This document shows positions 35,458 to 46,515 of a stretch of 64,000 bases of DNA, piece by piece. The DNA comes from Sinotaia quadrata (lineage: Eukaryota; Mollusca; Gastropoda; Architaenioglossa; Viviparidae): positions 2,981,001-3,045,000 of the forward strand of contig CM054182.1 of assembly GCA_028829895.1 (NCBI GenBank), in the 5' to 3' direction. The position numbers were made by a program, and so were the translations under genes. How positions within the stretch are numbered: position 1 is the first letter of the stretch; each line of letters begins with the position of its first letter. Below the pieces are notes generated by a model. That model did not search any database and was not told the DNA's origin. It saw only the letters and a program-made list of their open reading frames with translations.

Positions 35458-38400
35458 CTGTACAAAGAAAAGTAATACGATTGCGTTTTCATTTTTGAAA
35501 GCAGACCAAAACCAAGAAGTAATATTTAAAAATAAATAAATGTGTAATGCAATTTCTTATACGAATGGCACATTACTTGTATTATATATTATCTGTATGT
35601 TTAGAATCTGCTGTAATCTCAACACGTAGTCTGGCTGTGCTATCTATAACCACTTCTCAATATGGCCCAGTTAATGTAAAGACTTTAGCTTTGGGTGATT
35701 CTGTGGATTGAATACTATACTTAAACCAACCCTGAATGAATAGTTTTAGATTCTAGTATGTTTTCCTAAGGTTTTTTATTTTTTGTTTTTGTAAGCAGAC
35801 TGTACATAGAATTACTAAAATTTAAATTGTTACTCATCTAGATAAATCTGACAAAATCTGTAATTTGTATTTGCATGGGGCTAGATCGAAATGGCGGTAG
35901 TACTGACTCTTATTATGTCGGTTATTAAATGTTGGTCTCAGAACCCAACAAGGATTCTAGATCAAGGTTTGACGGAAAGGGTGTGGGCACTTTCAAAGAG
36001 TGCTGCTTTTAGCAGTGGGGCAAGTCTGTGGTCTCCTGGCAGTTTATATAGTACATTTCAAGCTCAGCTGTTGTGTTCCACAGTTCTCCTATTATTTCTC
36101 ACTTCTGCTCAAGATTACAAAGTCTCAAGATTTCTAGACAGAGATTCTGATTTCTTTGTTTTCATTGTTTTTGCTCTTTTGTTTATATGCTATCGTCATT
36201 TGACCTAGCAACACACATGATTGTTGCTGTCCTAAATGTATTGGATATATCATCATAATCGTTGTTGTTATTATTATTATTATTCAGCCTTTTCTCATGA
36301 CTTCTGTTGACTGTCAGAGATGAACCATGGTTTCGGAATCCTCCCCAAGGTTCCTATCACTACGGGTATCACAGCTTTTACATTACTCCACTGTCTCTGG
36401 ATTTCTAATCTGATATCCTGGCATTTTGCTATTTTAACTCTTTCTTTTGCTTTTATGTTTCTATCAGTTGGAGCAGAACGTCAATGATTGGAAATGTTCT
36501 GTTAGACTTGGTGAGAACTACAATGTCTGGTCTTCACGCAGGAATCACTCGATCTGTTCTTATCTTGAAATCCCAGAGTATATTGACTTCTGTCTCTGTG
36601 AGTGCTTCAGGTTGGTGCATCTATTTTCTTCCTTGGGGTATCACCGCTGTACTCTGGGGTGACTTTGTAATAATGAATCATAATAATATTAGTATTTAGT
36701 TATGTTACAAATCACCAACAAATGCCCTATAAATGTCTGGACCACTGGTTATATATGCATATCTCCAACTGTTAAGCTGATATGCGAGTGCGCCGACATC
36801 GATTCGACTCACGGCCCCCGCCCCCACTCATTTAAAACCGAGAATTAGATTTTATACAATAGGTACATAAATAGATGTAGAGAACAAGACTTAATCATGA
36901 GACTATCACTACAAGTTACGATAAAGAACTAACAAAGAACTTACGTTTCATTAACAGATATGCAAGACTGAATAATTAATCAAAATATAATAAAAGAAAA
37001 GTTTAACAATTTTTAAAGAATAAGCAGAATAGTTTCTCGTCATACCGCGACTTTGGGATTAAAATGCCTGATTAAGTTCAAGTCACACTGTAGTCACTAT
37101 CACAATCAGGAGTTAATCTCAGCTTCAATGTGCTGGCAAAAGGTATGTCAAACTGGTAGACGCTCCATAGAACATGGCATAAATACATCAGAATCAGGCA
37201 CCTAAAGTCCACATCGTAGATTTCAGAATAAGATAGAAAATTAACCACGAATGAGACAAAAGAAAAGCCTTTGTCTAGCCAAGGGTCTCCCGATCCATAT
37301 ACAACCCATGCTAGGGAGAGACTCAGTCTCAACACTGGCCCAAAGAGTCATTTTGCAAAGAGTGAGGAATAGAGAGGGTGGGTGGTAGAGCAGTTTTACG
37401 TCACCACTGGAACTGATCATTTCGTCATCAGACATTCTCTAATCTAGAGTGCCCAGTGGGATCCCCAGCCTCACATTTGTGTTGAGGCGGAGAGCAGGCG
37501 GGTTGGCAGAAGGGGGTTGAAAAAGGTACCTCCCGTTTGGCGCACACCCTCAAGCACCCTCAGTCGGTGGATATTGAGGAATAGAATTGCCATCATGGTT
37601 TTATTACTCTTGAAAGCAGACCCTTCTCTACCAATATTCACTCCTGATCTAATCAAACTCAAATCCATGACTTTCTCGCAACTTCCAACCTACAATCTGT
37701 CAGCACAGATGTGACCTGTCCAAAATCAAGTTCGCAATTACGTCTGCATAAGAATTTAATAACACCTAACCCCTCCTTTCTCTTTTCTTCTATAAACACC
37801 ATAAAGGAGACTGGAACATGAAAGGCCAGCCACAATGGCTCATTTATCTGTGTCTCGATATGAGGGGTAACATTTAATTTATCTTTAGGCTCTCAGGACC
37901 CCCAAACACTTTTAGACTGGTCAGAGATCTAAGTAGACCTTTAGATCTCGCATTTCACAAATGTTTGATAGCTCACCTCACGCGCAGACTTTGGTGGCTG
38001 CTTGTGATATGATACAAATTTGAATAAGTAGGTCAGGTTGTAATAATTTGCCAGATACATTTAGCCCAACTGACCTTGTGGCCAGCTCCGATTGTCTTTG
38101 TACTTGATAAAATATGCCCAGACGAACAGAGTCAATCCTACAGTTGTCCGAGAAATACTGCCTGAGAAACTATCCCAGATCTACACTGGTAAAACGTTCT
38201 GCCGAGAAAGAATCAGTATTCTGTTGACACCTTGTACACCAAGTACCTGTCACCTCTTGGCACATTGTTGAGCAATTTATGGAGCAGGCCATGGCCGATC
38301 AAGACAAACAGAAACAAACCCCAGTGCTTACGGTGCACCCAGCCCCATCAAGTCTAAGAGATCTACAGACAGAAGTCTCACTCTGTTGTAATACAGTGGA

Positions 38401-39162
38401 CACTATGCAAAAATTGAATAGTCAGAACACGCTCTCCTCATTTTAATTTTATAACAAAATTTCTGCCATGGTTACCTTATTTCTATAAAATGTTAATCTA
38501 TTCCCAAAGTTACAGGTATCTGCATTCTTTCTTTTAACTGTTTAATCTCCGTCTATTACGTCTAATAATCTTCGTGATATTTTAATGTTCGCATACTTTG
38601 TAACGTCTGACTATATTGACATGTTCGCATACTTTGTAACGTCTGACTATATTGACATGTTCGCATACTTTGTAACGTCTGACTATATTGACATGTGGTG
38701 ATGTTGGCCACGATAGGGTTTAAGTGTTGATTCATTCTTTTTTAAAAACAATTCTGAAGTCTCCTTGCCACAATATTTTACATTTCTACATGCAGTGCCT
38801 AGGACACAAGTTGTTTTCTTCCAAAGCTCTTAGGCACTCAGCAAAGGTAACGTCTAACCGTCTGGTTCATGTCGCGGCGGTAGATCGAGTACAAGGTGGT
38901 CACTTGGAAAGGAAGCGTGCAAGCCATGAAGGTCACCAACACAACGAACAGCATCTTCACCACCTGCATGATAGAATGCAGAATTAGGTTGACTTTTCTT
39001 AATTCTTAATGTTTGTTATTATTTTATGTGATTGTGTGTCTGTTTATGCGTGTCTGTGTATGTGTGTCTGTATATGAGTGTGAATTATTAAACTGAGTCC
39101 ATAAACTGAAAATGATGAAAATACGGTTGAAGGACAATAATGTGACTATGTTTATTAACTGA

Positions 39163-39198
<36 letters not shown>

Positions 39199-39875
39199 AG
39201 TAGAATTTGTCAAAATTCTTACTTCTGATATTATCAGTGTGGGGTGTGGGTGAGCACTACCCCTATATTCTATCTCTTTATGTTTTTCTAATTCACAATA
39301 GCAATTCCTTCTTTCAATATGGGATTCTTGCCTTTCTTTGTTTCAATATGACGCACCTTACGTTTGGAGCGACGCTGGATGGCTGACAAAGAGTTCTGTC
39401 CTGCAATGGGCTGCACTCGTGAAAAACGAAGACGATGGATGATAATTGAGTAAACGATCATCATGACGAGCATGGGCAGCCAGCTCAGCACAACACAGAC
39501 TGATGTCCAGTAGGCACGCTTCCACATCAGACCGCCATCACACTCGCCATTATCTGTAAAGGGAGTTAATCAAAGTAGTAATTCAATATATATGCATAAT
39601 TGATATTCTACCTATCGATCACATCACAACAATTAATATGGAAAAGCATTTTCAATCTTCTTATTTCCCTCATACAGAAATGCAAACACAATCAATCATG
39701 TATATTAATCAAGCGATTAAATTAATTGAAGCAAACACCCAGCTAGCATACTTACATTTATCTCTTACGTATGACTCAAGTCTCATTTTATTCTTTCTTC
39801 TCCCCCCGCCCCTCATAACATTCGAGCAAGTGTGTTGAGCAGTATGTGGCATGGAGAGCAGACGCTTCGTGTGAA

Positions 39876-39921
<46 letters not shown>

Positions 39922-42496
39922 TTCTGTACCTTGCTTTATCTCTATTTCCTTCTCATTATCTCCCCCTTTCTCTTTTATTCTATAGTTTTCTCCCTCTCTC
40001 ATGCTTTCTTTTTTCTTCTCTATTATAATAAACCTTTTTATAACAACCATTGTTTTCGGATGTTTGTATGAATATATATTAATATTAAAAATTATGAATG
40101 TCATGATTGCCGATTGCATATTATTTGCACGTTTATGAATGCCAATTCAATTTTAGAAGGATTTTTGTTTTTATACATACATTGCATTAAATGGTGAAGT
40201 TTTCTTAAAAATGCAATAACAATATTAGGGTGATTTCATTGTGTGTCTGAATATGCTGAATACCTCAACTACGATATGAAAATTATATTTACAATTGCAA
40301 TTAATTGCCATGACATTGTTTTATGGACCGTTGTTTATGAATGCCATGTCAATATTTGCTAGATTACATTGTTTTATGGACCGTTTATGAATTCCATGTC
40401 AATATTTGCTAGATTACATTGTTAGATGGACGTTGTTTATGAATGCCATGTCAATATTTGCTAGATTGCATTGTTAGATGGACGTTGTTTATGAATGCCA
40501 TGTCAATATTTGCTAGATTACATTGTTAGATGGACGTTGTTTATGAATGCCATGTCAATATTTGCTAGATTGTTTATGAATGCCCTGTCAATATTTGCTA
40601 GATTGTTTATGAATGCCCTGTCAATATTTGCTAGATTGTTTATGAATGCCCTGTCAATATTTGCTAGATTGTTTATGAATGCCCTGTCAATATTTGCTAG
40701 ATTGTTTATGAATGCCCTGTCAATATTTGCTAGATTGTTTATGAATGCCCTGTCAATATTTGCTAGATTGTTTATGAATGCCCTGTCAATATTTGCTAGA
40801 TTGTTTATGAATGCCCTGTCAATATTTGCTAGATTGTTTATGAATGCCAAGTCAATATTTGCTAGATTGTTTATGAATGCCCTGTCAATATTTGCTAGAT
40901 TGTTTATGAATGCCAAGTCAATATTTGCTAGATTGCATTGTTAGATGGACAGTTGTTTATACACGAATGCCATGTCAATATTTGCTAGATTAAAGCTTTG
41001 CTGAGTTTTGCTAAGACGGATACCATATTTTTTCAACAAAATTTTTTGTGTGAGTTGTGCGTTTGTGTGTGTAAGACAGAAATACTAGCCATTTTTTAAT
41101 TTTAAGTTTTTTACCATATTTAACAATCGGCCATACATCACTACAGAATGTCTCCAAGTAGTTCTTCCACTGGCGCTGTGTGTACTTGTAGAAGAATAGG
41201 GGCGGTAACCCGATGGCCGTGGCGCATAGCCATATAACCGCCACCATCAGGCCCACGCGCCGCTCCGTCACGCGCGCCTTGAGAGGAAATATGATTGCAA
41301 AGAAGCGGTCACCGGCAATCGCCATCAAGGTCATGACGCTTGCCACCATTGCTGTGACTGACATGAAAAGAAAATGGCTTTTGTCACAATCATACTAAAC
41401 CTATCGGTATTACAATTTTTATCTCCCGTTTCAAACTAATAAATATGAGCAACTGTTACAACGGTAGACTCGTCTGCCGAGTCATTTAGGCAGCGAAGCA
41501 AGTCTGATTGGTTTACGATGGTGTGCAGTGTGCCACAAAATAAAGCGGTTCCGGATGTTGAAAAATATATTGGACGCTAAAATACTCTCTATATATAGAT
41601 ATCTAAATAAGTGTAAGATTACTCTGTCTGTATATGGTACACATAAATAAGTGTAAGATTAATCTGTTTGTATATGGTACACATAAATAAGTGTAAGATT
41701 ATATTAGAGTGGTTTAAACCTAACAGGTATTCTAATTAAACTGATACTCCCTACTGCTTGCCTTCGTACAATCTTAAACAAACATCATCCTATGTAACCT
41801 GCAATTCACGGACATTTATGCAAAAATAATTTAATGAAGCCCCACCCTTATAATTACATCCTTCTCTTATAAAATGATCAAACTACTCAATAACTCTTCC
41901 TAAAATCCAAAGTTAATGATTGTAATCCTTAAAGTGAAACAAGCATTAGTTTTTTTTAAATTTTATAATTTGCAACAGTTACAAATCATAGATTTCAAAA
42001 CTTTCATATAGTCTAAAGCTTAACGTATATTGCAGTACAATCTATTTTTTTAGAGTTATCCGATCATAATTTCCTGCAGTCCGTGCATATGAATATACCT
42101 GGTTGGAAAAGAACAAAACACAAAATCAATAAACCCCAAACCTTTAATTCTCCATTAAGGGTATTTGAACGTACTCTGAATAAAGATATTGAACTTGCAA
42201 AGAAAGCTTCCAAGAGGCCAACCGCCCAGGATGTCGGACGTAACAAACACCCAGATCGGTACCAGGGCAACTATCAGGTTTGCCATTGCCAAGTTCGCGA
42301 TGTAGCAGTTGGTCGTACTACGCATGCGCCTTGACCTTGCCACAACCGCTATTACCAGGAAGTTGCCCACGAGCGCCACCAGCTCTACGCATACGCATGC
42401 GCCAATTTTGATGCCGGCCTCCCACTGAGCCATGGGTACAGGTGTTTTGGGGTACGGGATGGTGCTCAAGTCTTTGTCTTCGGTTGGCTCACACAT
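35119..42496 (-). CDS. Class A (rhodopsin-like) peptide-type GPCR, complete, 5 coding exons
   Basis: Exons 42175-42496, 41115-41357, 39357-39553, 38859-38963 and 35119-35457 join in phase to 401 residues with seven membrane segments. TM1 has GNFLV (Asn45, 1.50); TM2 NLAMANLIVAL; TM3 starts at Cys100 and ends GDRFFAI (124-126). ECL2 has Cys179 for the usual disulfide. TM5 is YWTSVCVVLSWLPMLVMM, TM6 FVVLVTFMACTLPFQ, and TM7 YTNSAVNPILY (312-316), followed by NENFRHG and Cys residues suited to palmitoylation. The short N-terminus and CWxP/NPxxY-like layout suggest a neuropeptide receptor of the rhodopsin beta group, and NENFR resembles NPFF/QRFP-type receptors, but the ligand cannot be assigned. 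Unusual switch residues are Asn at 2.50, Thr at 6.48 and DRF for DRY. An in-frame stop 12 bases before the ATG supports the start. Confidence 0.93.
36260..36665 (-). mobile_element. Non-LTR retrotransposon 3' end, 5'-truncated and mutated, in GPCR intron 4
   Basis: On the minus strand, ILWDFKIRTDRVI, RPDIVVLTKSN and, after a frameshift, KIAKCQDIRLEIQRQWSNVK and AVIPVVIGTLGRIPK match the C-terminal region found after the reverse transcriptase in many invertebrate LINE proteins. The copy ends in (TAA)n at 36260-36285, a typical LINE tail. An in-frame stop inside RVIPA-stop-RPDI and the frameshift show it is dead. Confidence 0.8.
36700..38580. other. GPCR intron 4, unique-looking sequence
   Basis: Somewhat higher GC between 36800 and 37700, with several modest open frames on both strands (for example 37471-37668 minus). 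None has a recognisable domain. It may contain an unidentified transposon remnant. Confidence 0.35.
38585..38697. repeat. Minisatellite, 36 bp unit, 3 copies (GPCR intron 4)
   Basis: TGTTCGCATACTTTGTAACG followed by TCTGACTATATTGACA, three perfect copies. Confidence 0.95.
38859..38963 (-). CDS. GPCR exon 4: TM6 (residues 255-289)
   Basis: Acceptor CTATCATGCAG|GTGGTG, donor ACG|GTTAGA. 35 codons begin VVKMLFVVLVTFMACTLPFQ. Phase 0 at both ends. Confidence 0.9.
39357..39553 (-). CDS. GPCR exon 3: end of ECL2, TM5, ICL3 (residues 189-254)
   Basis: Acceptor CCCTTTACAG|ATAATG, donor AAG|GTGCGT. It encodes NGECDGGLMWKRAYW, TM5 and a basic ICL3 ending QRRSKRK. Confidence 0.92.
39878..39920. repeat. 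(TC)n microsatellite in GPCR intron 2
   Basis: About 21 dinucleotides followed by pyrimidine-rich sequence to 40020. Open frames on both strands here are low-complexity. Confidence 0.95.
40310..40990. repeat. Minisatellite, 33 bp core (GPCR intron 2), open on both strands
   Basis: TTTATGAATGCCCTGTCAAT and ATTTGCTAGATTG make a homogeneous 33-base core (40560-40920), flanked by ~50-base variants with an inserted ACATTGTTAGATGGACG. Eleven-residue peptide repeats are open on each strand, but no initiation or splicing context supports translation. Confidence 0.95.
41115..41357 (-). CDS. GPCR exon 2: TM3-TM4-ECL2 (residues 108-188)
   Basis: Acceptor TTTTCATGTCAG|TCACAG, donor TATG|GTAAAA (a rather weak donor). 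It encodes TAMVASVMTLMAIAGDRFF, TM4 VGLMVAVIWLCATAIGLPP and CSDVWPIVKY. Confidence 0.92.
41358..42174. other. GPCR intron 1, AT-rich
   Basis: A ~45-base duplication (CATAAATAAGTGTAAGATTA, 41640-41705). No gene. Confidence 0.6.
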
Positions 42497-42517
42497 CGCA
42501 CAACTTCAAAGAACCTA
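42175..42517 (-). CDS. GPCR exon 1: N-terminus, TM1, TM2, ECL1 (residues 1-107) with 21-nt 5'UTR
   Basis: Coding starts at 42496. An acceptor TTTGTGCTTAG ends at 42518, so this is probably not the first exon of the mRNA. Donor ATTCAGA|GTACGT. The N-terminal 26 residues lack a signal peptide and N-glycosylation sequon. TM1 is GACVCVELVALVGNFLVIA, and ECL1 contains GGWPLG before Cys100. Confidence 0.9.
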
Positions 42518-43020
42518 CTAAGCACAAAGAAATCAAGAGTTACATTAGGTCAAGGGTTAAAGTGCATTGCTGACCAGTGAATTATAATCAAAATAACTTC
42601 ATTGCTCAGTAACATGTCTTGCACTTGACGTCCCTTCTTGTTTACGTACCAGAAGGCACTGCTGATGTTAATAATTCAAAATTTAATTTCTTTGAAATTA
42701 ACAAAGGAAAAGGAAAATTATTTTAATTTTTTAAAAACTATTTTCAGCCAAAATGTTGACAATTGTTTTGCCAGTCTCTTCTAAGTTTTACTTGGCAAGA
42801 GTGTTTGATTGTCAAGTAATTGTTAGATGCGCTGATTTGTTTTAAGTTTCGTTGTATTTCGTATTCTTTCGTATTCTTTCGTTTTCCTTCGTTTTCTTTC
42901 GTTGTATTTTCTTTTAAAAATTCGTTTTCTTTCTTACGTGTTTCAAAATGGTAAGTTCGTATTTTCTAATGCAATGGTTCCCAAACCAGGGTTACATGGA
43001 TGTTTCTTGTGGTCGCCGAA
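42518..43020. other. GPCR upstream intron, TTTCG-rich tract
   Basis: CGTATTCTTTCG-like words repeat at 42850-42905. No gene. Confidence 0.5.
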
Positions 43021-43153
<133 letters not shown>

Positions 43154-43589
43154 GTTGAAAATGGGAAACCTAGGTTTGCTCCTTGATTGTATTTTACACT
43201 GAACAAGTTACCTTTTGATTTAGAGTTTCACCTTTTGAGTTTGAGTTTTGAGCTTCAAGTTTCAAGTTCAACTTGAAATTTCTAGTTTTCTAGTTGCCTA
43301 TTTTCAGGTGCTATATGAACCTCCTGGTTTACTGTTGTAAACTGCTATGACTGACCCTGATAAAGGCGGGAATGGGGGGTGTAAGTGTAAGGAAATCTCT
43401 CAACTGACGTCTGGTGGCAAGATTTGTTAACTGCCAAACAATTTCTAGTGTAGAGAAATTGTGAGACATTGCTACATTTATTGTTCCATTTGAAAGAGAC
43501 AACACAGCAAGAAGCGCTCAGGTTCAATTCCAAACAGCGGAACAGTGTTTTCCACGTGCAATTTGTATTGTTGTTTAATTATAATTATT

Positions 43590-43712
43590 TATAGATATAT
43601 ATACAGAGAGAGAGAGAGAGAGAATGTGTAGACATAAATTTTATCTGAACACGAGTTCATGGAATATTATGTCAAGTAATCTATTTCATTGTAATTGTCA
43701 TATGTATATTTG
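43590..43712 (+). repeat. Dispersed element, left part of interrupted copy
   Basis: Matches 3440-3548 from the GA tract through GTTCATGGAATATT to CATATGTATATTTGA, where homology stops abruptly and the 34-bp array begins. Confidence 0.75.
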
Positions 43713-44100
43713 ACTGTGAATGAAGTCAAAGAAGACAATCAGTGTGACTGTGAATGAAGTCAAAGAAGACAATCAGTGTGACTGTGAATGAAGTCAAAGA
43801 AGACAATCAGTGTGACTGTGAATGAAGTCAAAGAAGACAATCAGTGTGACTGTGAATGAAGTCAAAGAAGACAATCAGTGTGACTGTGAATGAAGTCAAA
43901 GAAGACAATCAGTGTGACTGTGAATGAAGTCAAAGAAGACAATCAGTGTGACTGTGAATGAAGTCAAAGAAGACAATCAGTGTGACTGTGAATGAAGTCA
44001 AAGAAGACAATCAGTGTGACTGTGAATGAAGTCAAAGAAGACAATCAGTGTGACTGTGAATGAAGTCAAAGAAGACAATCAGCGTGACTGAATGAAGTCA
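43712..44100. repeat. Minisatellite, 34 bp unit, ~11 copies
   Basis: GACTGTGAATGAAGTCAAAG plus AAGACAATCAGTGT, virtually identical until the last unit (GCGTGACTGAATG). Confidence 0.98.
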
Positions 44101-44519
44101 AAGAAGCTATCCCAGGATTTCAAGAAGGTCTGATAGATTTCCAGGGAAAAAGTCAAGTCAAGAAAGAAATATTCGACCACCCCATAAAGAAAAAGTTCTT
44201 TCTGACTCAGGAAGCTGAAAAATCTTTTTCCCCCATTTCTCTTATACACCTCTATGAACTATGGTCGGTCATTGTTGCAATCAAAACTTAATTAAAGAAC
44301 CATTTGGATTCTCAGCACAACTTGCTTTGTGATTTGTCCATGAAAAAAAAAAAGAACACTCGAAAGGCACACTACACAATGAAGCAGTAGCATGGTGGTC
44401 ATGGAAAAAACTGTTGTAGATTTAATTATAAACGTATTTATCCAAATTAACTGTGTCATATATTTTATGAAGCCATTATTAGTATGTACTAACTGTATGT
44501 CACCAGACTGAGAGACATA

Positions 44520-44870
44520 AAAAAATGATTATAGGAACTCAATAAGTCAATAAAGTTAGGAACGCAATAAGTTAATAAAGTTAAGAACGCAATAAGTCAA
44601 TAAAGTTAGGGAACGCAATAAGTTAATAAAGTCTGTGAAACTCTGATATATCATTCCGCCTATTGTGCACTTGCACATACTAGTGTAAAATCAATTTGTC
44701 CAAATAAAATTGTCCCCCTTGTCCATAGTGTAGGTAATACATACTAGTGTAAAATCAATTTGTCCAAATAAAATTGTCCCCCTTGTCCATAGTGTAGGTT
44801 ACACATACTAGTGTAAAATCAATTTGTCCAAATAAAATTGTCCCCCTTGTCCATAGTGTATTTAGATAAA
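44520..44870. repeat. Two minisatellites (~24 bp x4; ~63 bp x3)
   Basis: GAACGCAATAAGTTAATAAA repeats to 44640. Then CATACTAGTGTAAAATCAAT through CCCCCTTGTCCATAGTGTAG repeats three times. Confidence 0.93.
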
Positions 44871-45028
44871 AGTAATATAAATGGTGTTAAAACTGAAATC
44901 GTGTTTGTTGCTCTGACAAGGATACTAGATCCACATCTCTAAATTCTACAGAGTCAGTGAATATCGGGAAACAATTCCACTGAATACTGAATTTATTCTC
45001 CTTTAGAAATTTGGATGTACTGTTGAAC

Positions 45029-45029
<1 letters not shown>

Positions 45030-45105
<76 letters not shown>

Positions 45106-45133
45106 CTACTACTACTACTACTACTACTACTAC
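45030..45133. repeat. (CT)n then (CTA)n microsatellites
   Basis: About 36 CT repeats followed by 10 CTA repeats. Confidence 0.98.
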
Positions 45134-45278
45134 ATCTTCCGATTTCTAATAAAGCAGATAATCTTAAACAGATATGAAACAGTACTATGCACAATTTCTC
45201 AATGTTGACGTCACAAAAGTCCTTGAGAGTTCATCATTGGTACTCTCTTGATATGAGCGTTAACAGGTGCTCTCTCTC

Positions 45279-45469
45279 TCCTTTAGTAAGAAAGTTTTCC
45301 ACCTACGGAAATATTGTGTGATGGTAAATGTTTGTCTCTAATGTTGTGGAAGTGAGAAAACGTTTACGGCGCCTGCAAGTCCGCCAGTTGAGAGAGACGA
45401 GTGATGTCTGCTAGAGAATTATTAATAACATAAATTAAGATTTTCATCTTATGTGGCGTTGGCGTCACA

Positions 45470-45523
<54 letters not shown>
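45279..45523 (+). repeat. Dispersed element, right part, ending in (TATC)n
   Basis: TCTCCTTTAGTAAG, GTTTTCCAC, GAAAACGTTTAC, AGAGACGAGTG and GTGGCGTT align in order with 3669-3892. The copy runs into (ATCT)n at 45470-45523. Confidence 0.75.
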
Positions 45524-45524
<1 letters not shown>

Positions 45525-45741
45525 AGTCTATGCTTGTGCATGCGAGTGTGTTTATCTATCTATCTGGACTATCTAGAAGGTATTATGCAATCAAAATACA
45601 TTTAAAATGTTCTGACAGCGATTTTTTAAAAATTACGATGAAAATTTAAACTACCAGATTAATTTGTTTTCAACTGGGTAAAATTCCAGATAAGTTTTCG
45701 TACTTATCCTGTTTAAAGTCCCTGTTTATTGATAACCTCAC

Positions 45742-45784
45742 CAGTGACAGAACGACAGCAAGCTATATCCGTCATGAGCGTTAC
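45742..45784 (-). other. Candidate 43-nt 5'UTR exon of the GPCR gene
   Basis: On the minus strand a strong acceptor (CTTTTCCTCTCTTGCAG) is followed by 43 bases and a donor CTG|GTGAGG. If joined to the acceptor at 42518, it places an upstream ATG (GCTCATGACG) whose frame ends overlapping the main start codon. Inferred only from splice signals. Confidence 0.4.
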
Positions 45785-46134
45785 CTGCAAGAGAGGAAAA
45801 GAAAAATCAAAATGGTTATGTTGAATCGTCTGAGATTTAAAATTAAACTAACCGGGCACAATGAAATAATGAAGCAGAATTGTAAAAGAACAGTTTAAAT
45901 TTATATTGAACACACACTTGACGGTATACACATTCTTGTTAACAAAACAGCTGTTTCAGCATACGATCCGTTTGGAGACTTGAAGCAAGAGTGTACAATG
46001 ACGTCAACCCTGTCATCCTGATTTTAATGACTCAATATGTCAGGTGTACCTAGCCACATGTAGCATACTTACATGATTGATCGACTTGTTTCTGCCTCAC
46101 ACCCACTCCCAAAGGTCGCAAATTTCACAGGACG

Positions 46135-46515
46135 CATACTTTTACTTGTTCGTTGTTGTCCACATCAAGTCTTGTTCGTTGTTGTCCACATCAAGGCTTG
46201 TTTGTTGTTGTCCACATCAAGTCTTGTTCGTTGTTGTCCACATCAAGTCTTGTTTGTTGTTGTCCACATCAAGTCTTGTTCGTTGTTGTCCACATCAAGT
46301 CTTGCCGGACTGAATGGTTCGGGTTTTTGCAACGCCTTGTTCGTCCTCTTTTTCCAACAGTCATTTTATTTTTAATACATCATGCTTGGTGTTCATCTTT
46401 TTATAAACAGTCATTTTACTTTTAATACATCATGCTTGGTGTTCATCTTTTTATAAACAGTCATTTTACTTTTAATACATCATTCAGGTTGTTCGTCTTT
46501 TTCAACGGTCGTTTT
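46135..46515. repeat. Two minisatellites (26 bp x7; ~52 bp x3)
   Basis: CTTGTTCGTTGTTGTCCACA repeats seven times to about 46305. CAGTCATTTTACTTTTAATA with CATCATGCTTGGTGTTCATC repeats to 46515. Confidence 0.95.

Noticed and set aside
35891..36208. 105-codon plus-strand frame in GPCR intron 4
   Set aside because: Antisense to the GPCR pre-mRNA, no domain, composition like the intron.
36790..36825. tRNA-like B box (ATCGATTCGACTC)
   Set aside because: No matching A box or acceptor stem at the right distance.
37078..37714. Several 60-90 codon frames on both strands
   Set aside because: No recognisable motif on either strand; kept only as an unexplained higher-GC stretch.
38585..38870. GPCR exon 4 donor as seed of the nearby 36-bp minisatellite (shared GTAACGTCT)
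   Set aside because: Only nine bases shared and 160 bases apart; not enough to claim another splice-site-derived array.
40495..40944. 149-codon open frame of FMNALSIFARL repeats, also open on the minus strand
   Set aside because: Pure 33-bp minisatellite in a GPCR intron; open on both strands because the unit has no stop in either frame, with no start context or splice support.
43712..44100. CRISPR-like regular repeats
   Set aside because: Units are contiguous with no unique spacers and the genome is eukaryotic; this applies to every array in the window.
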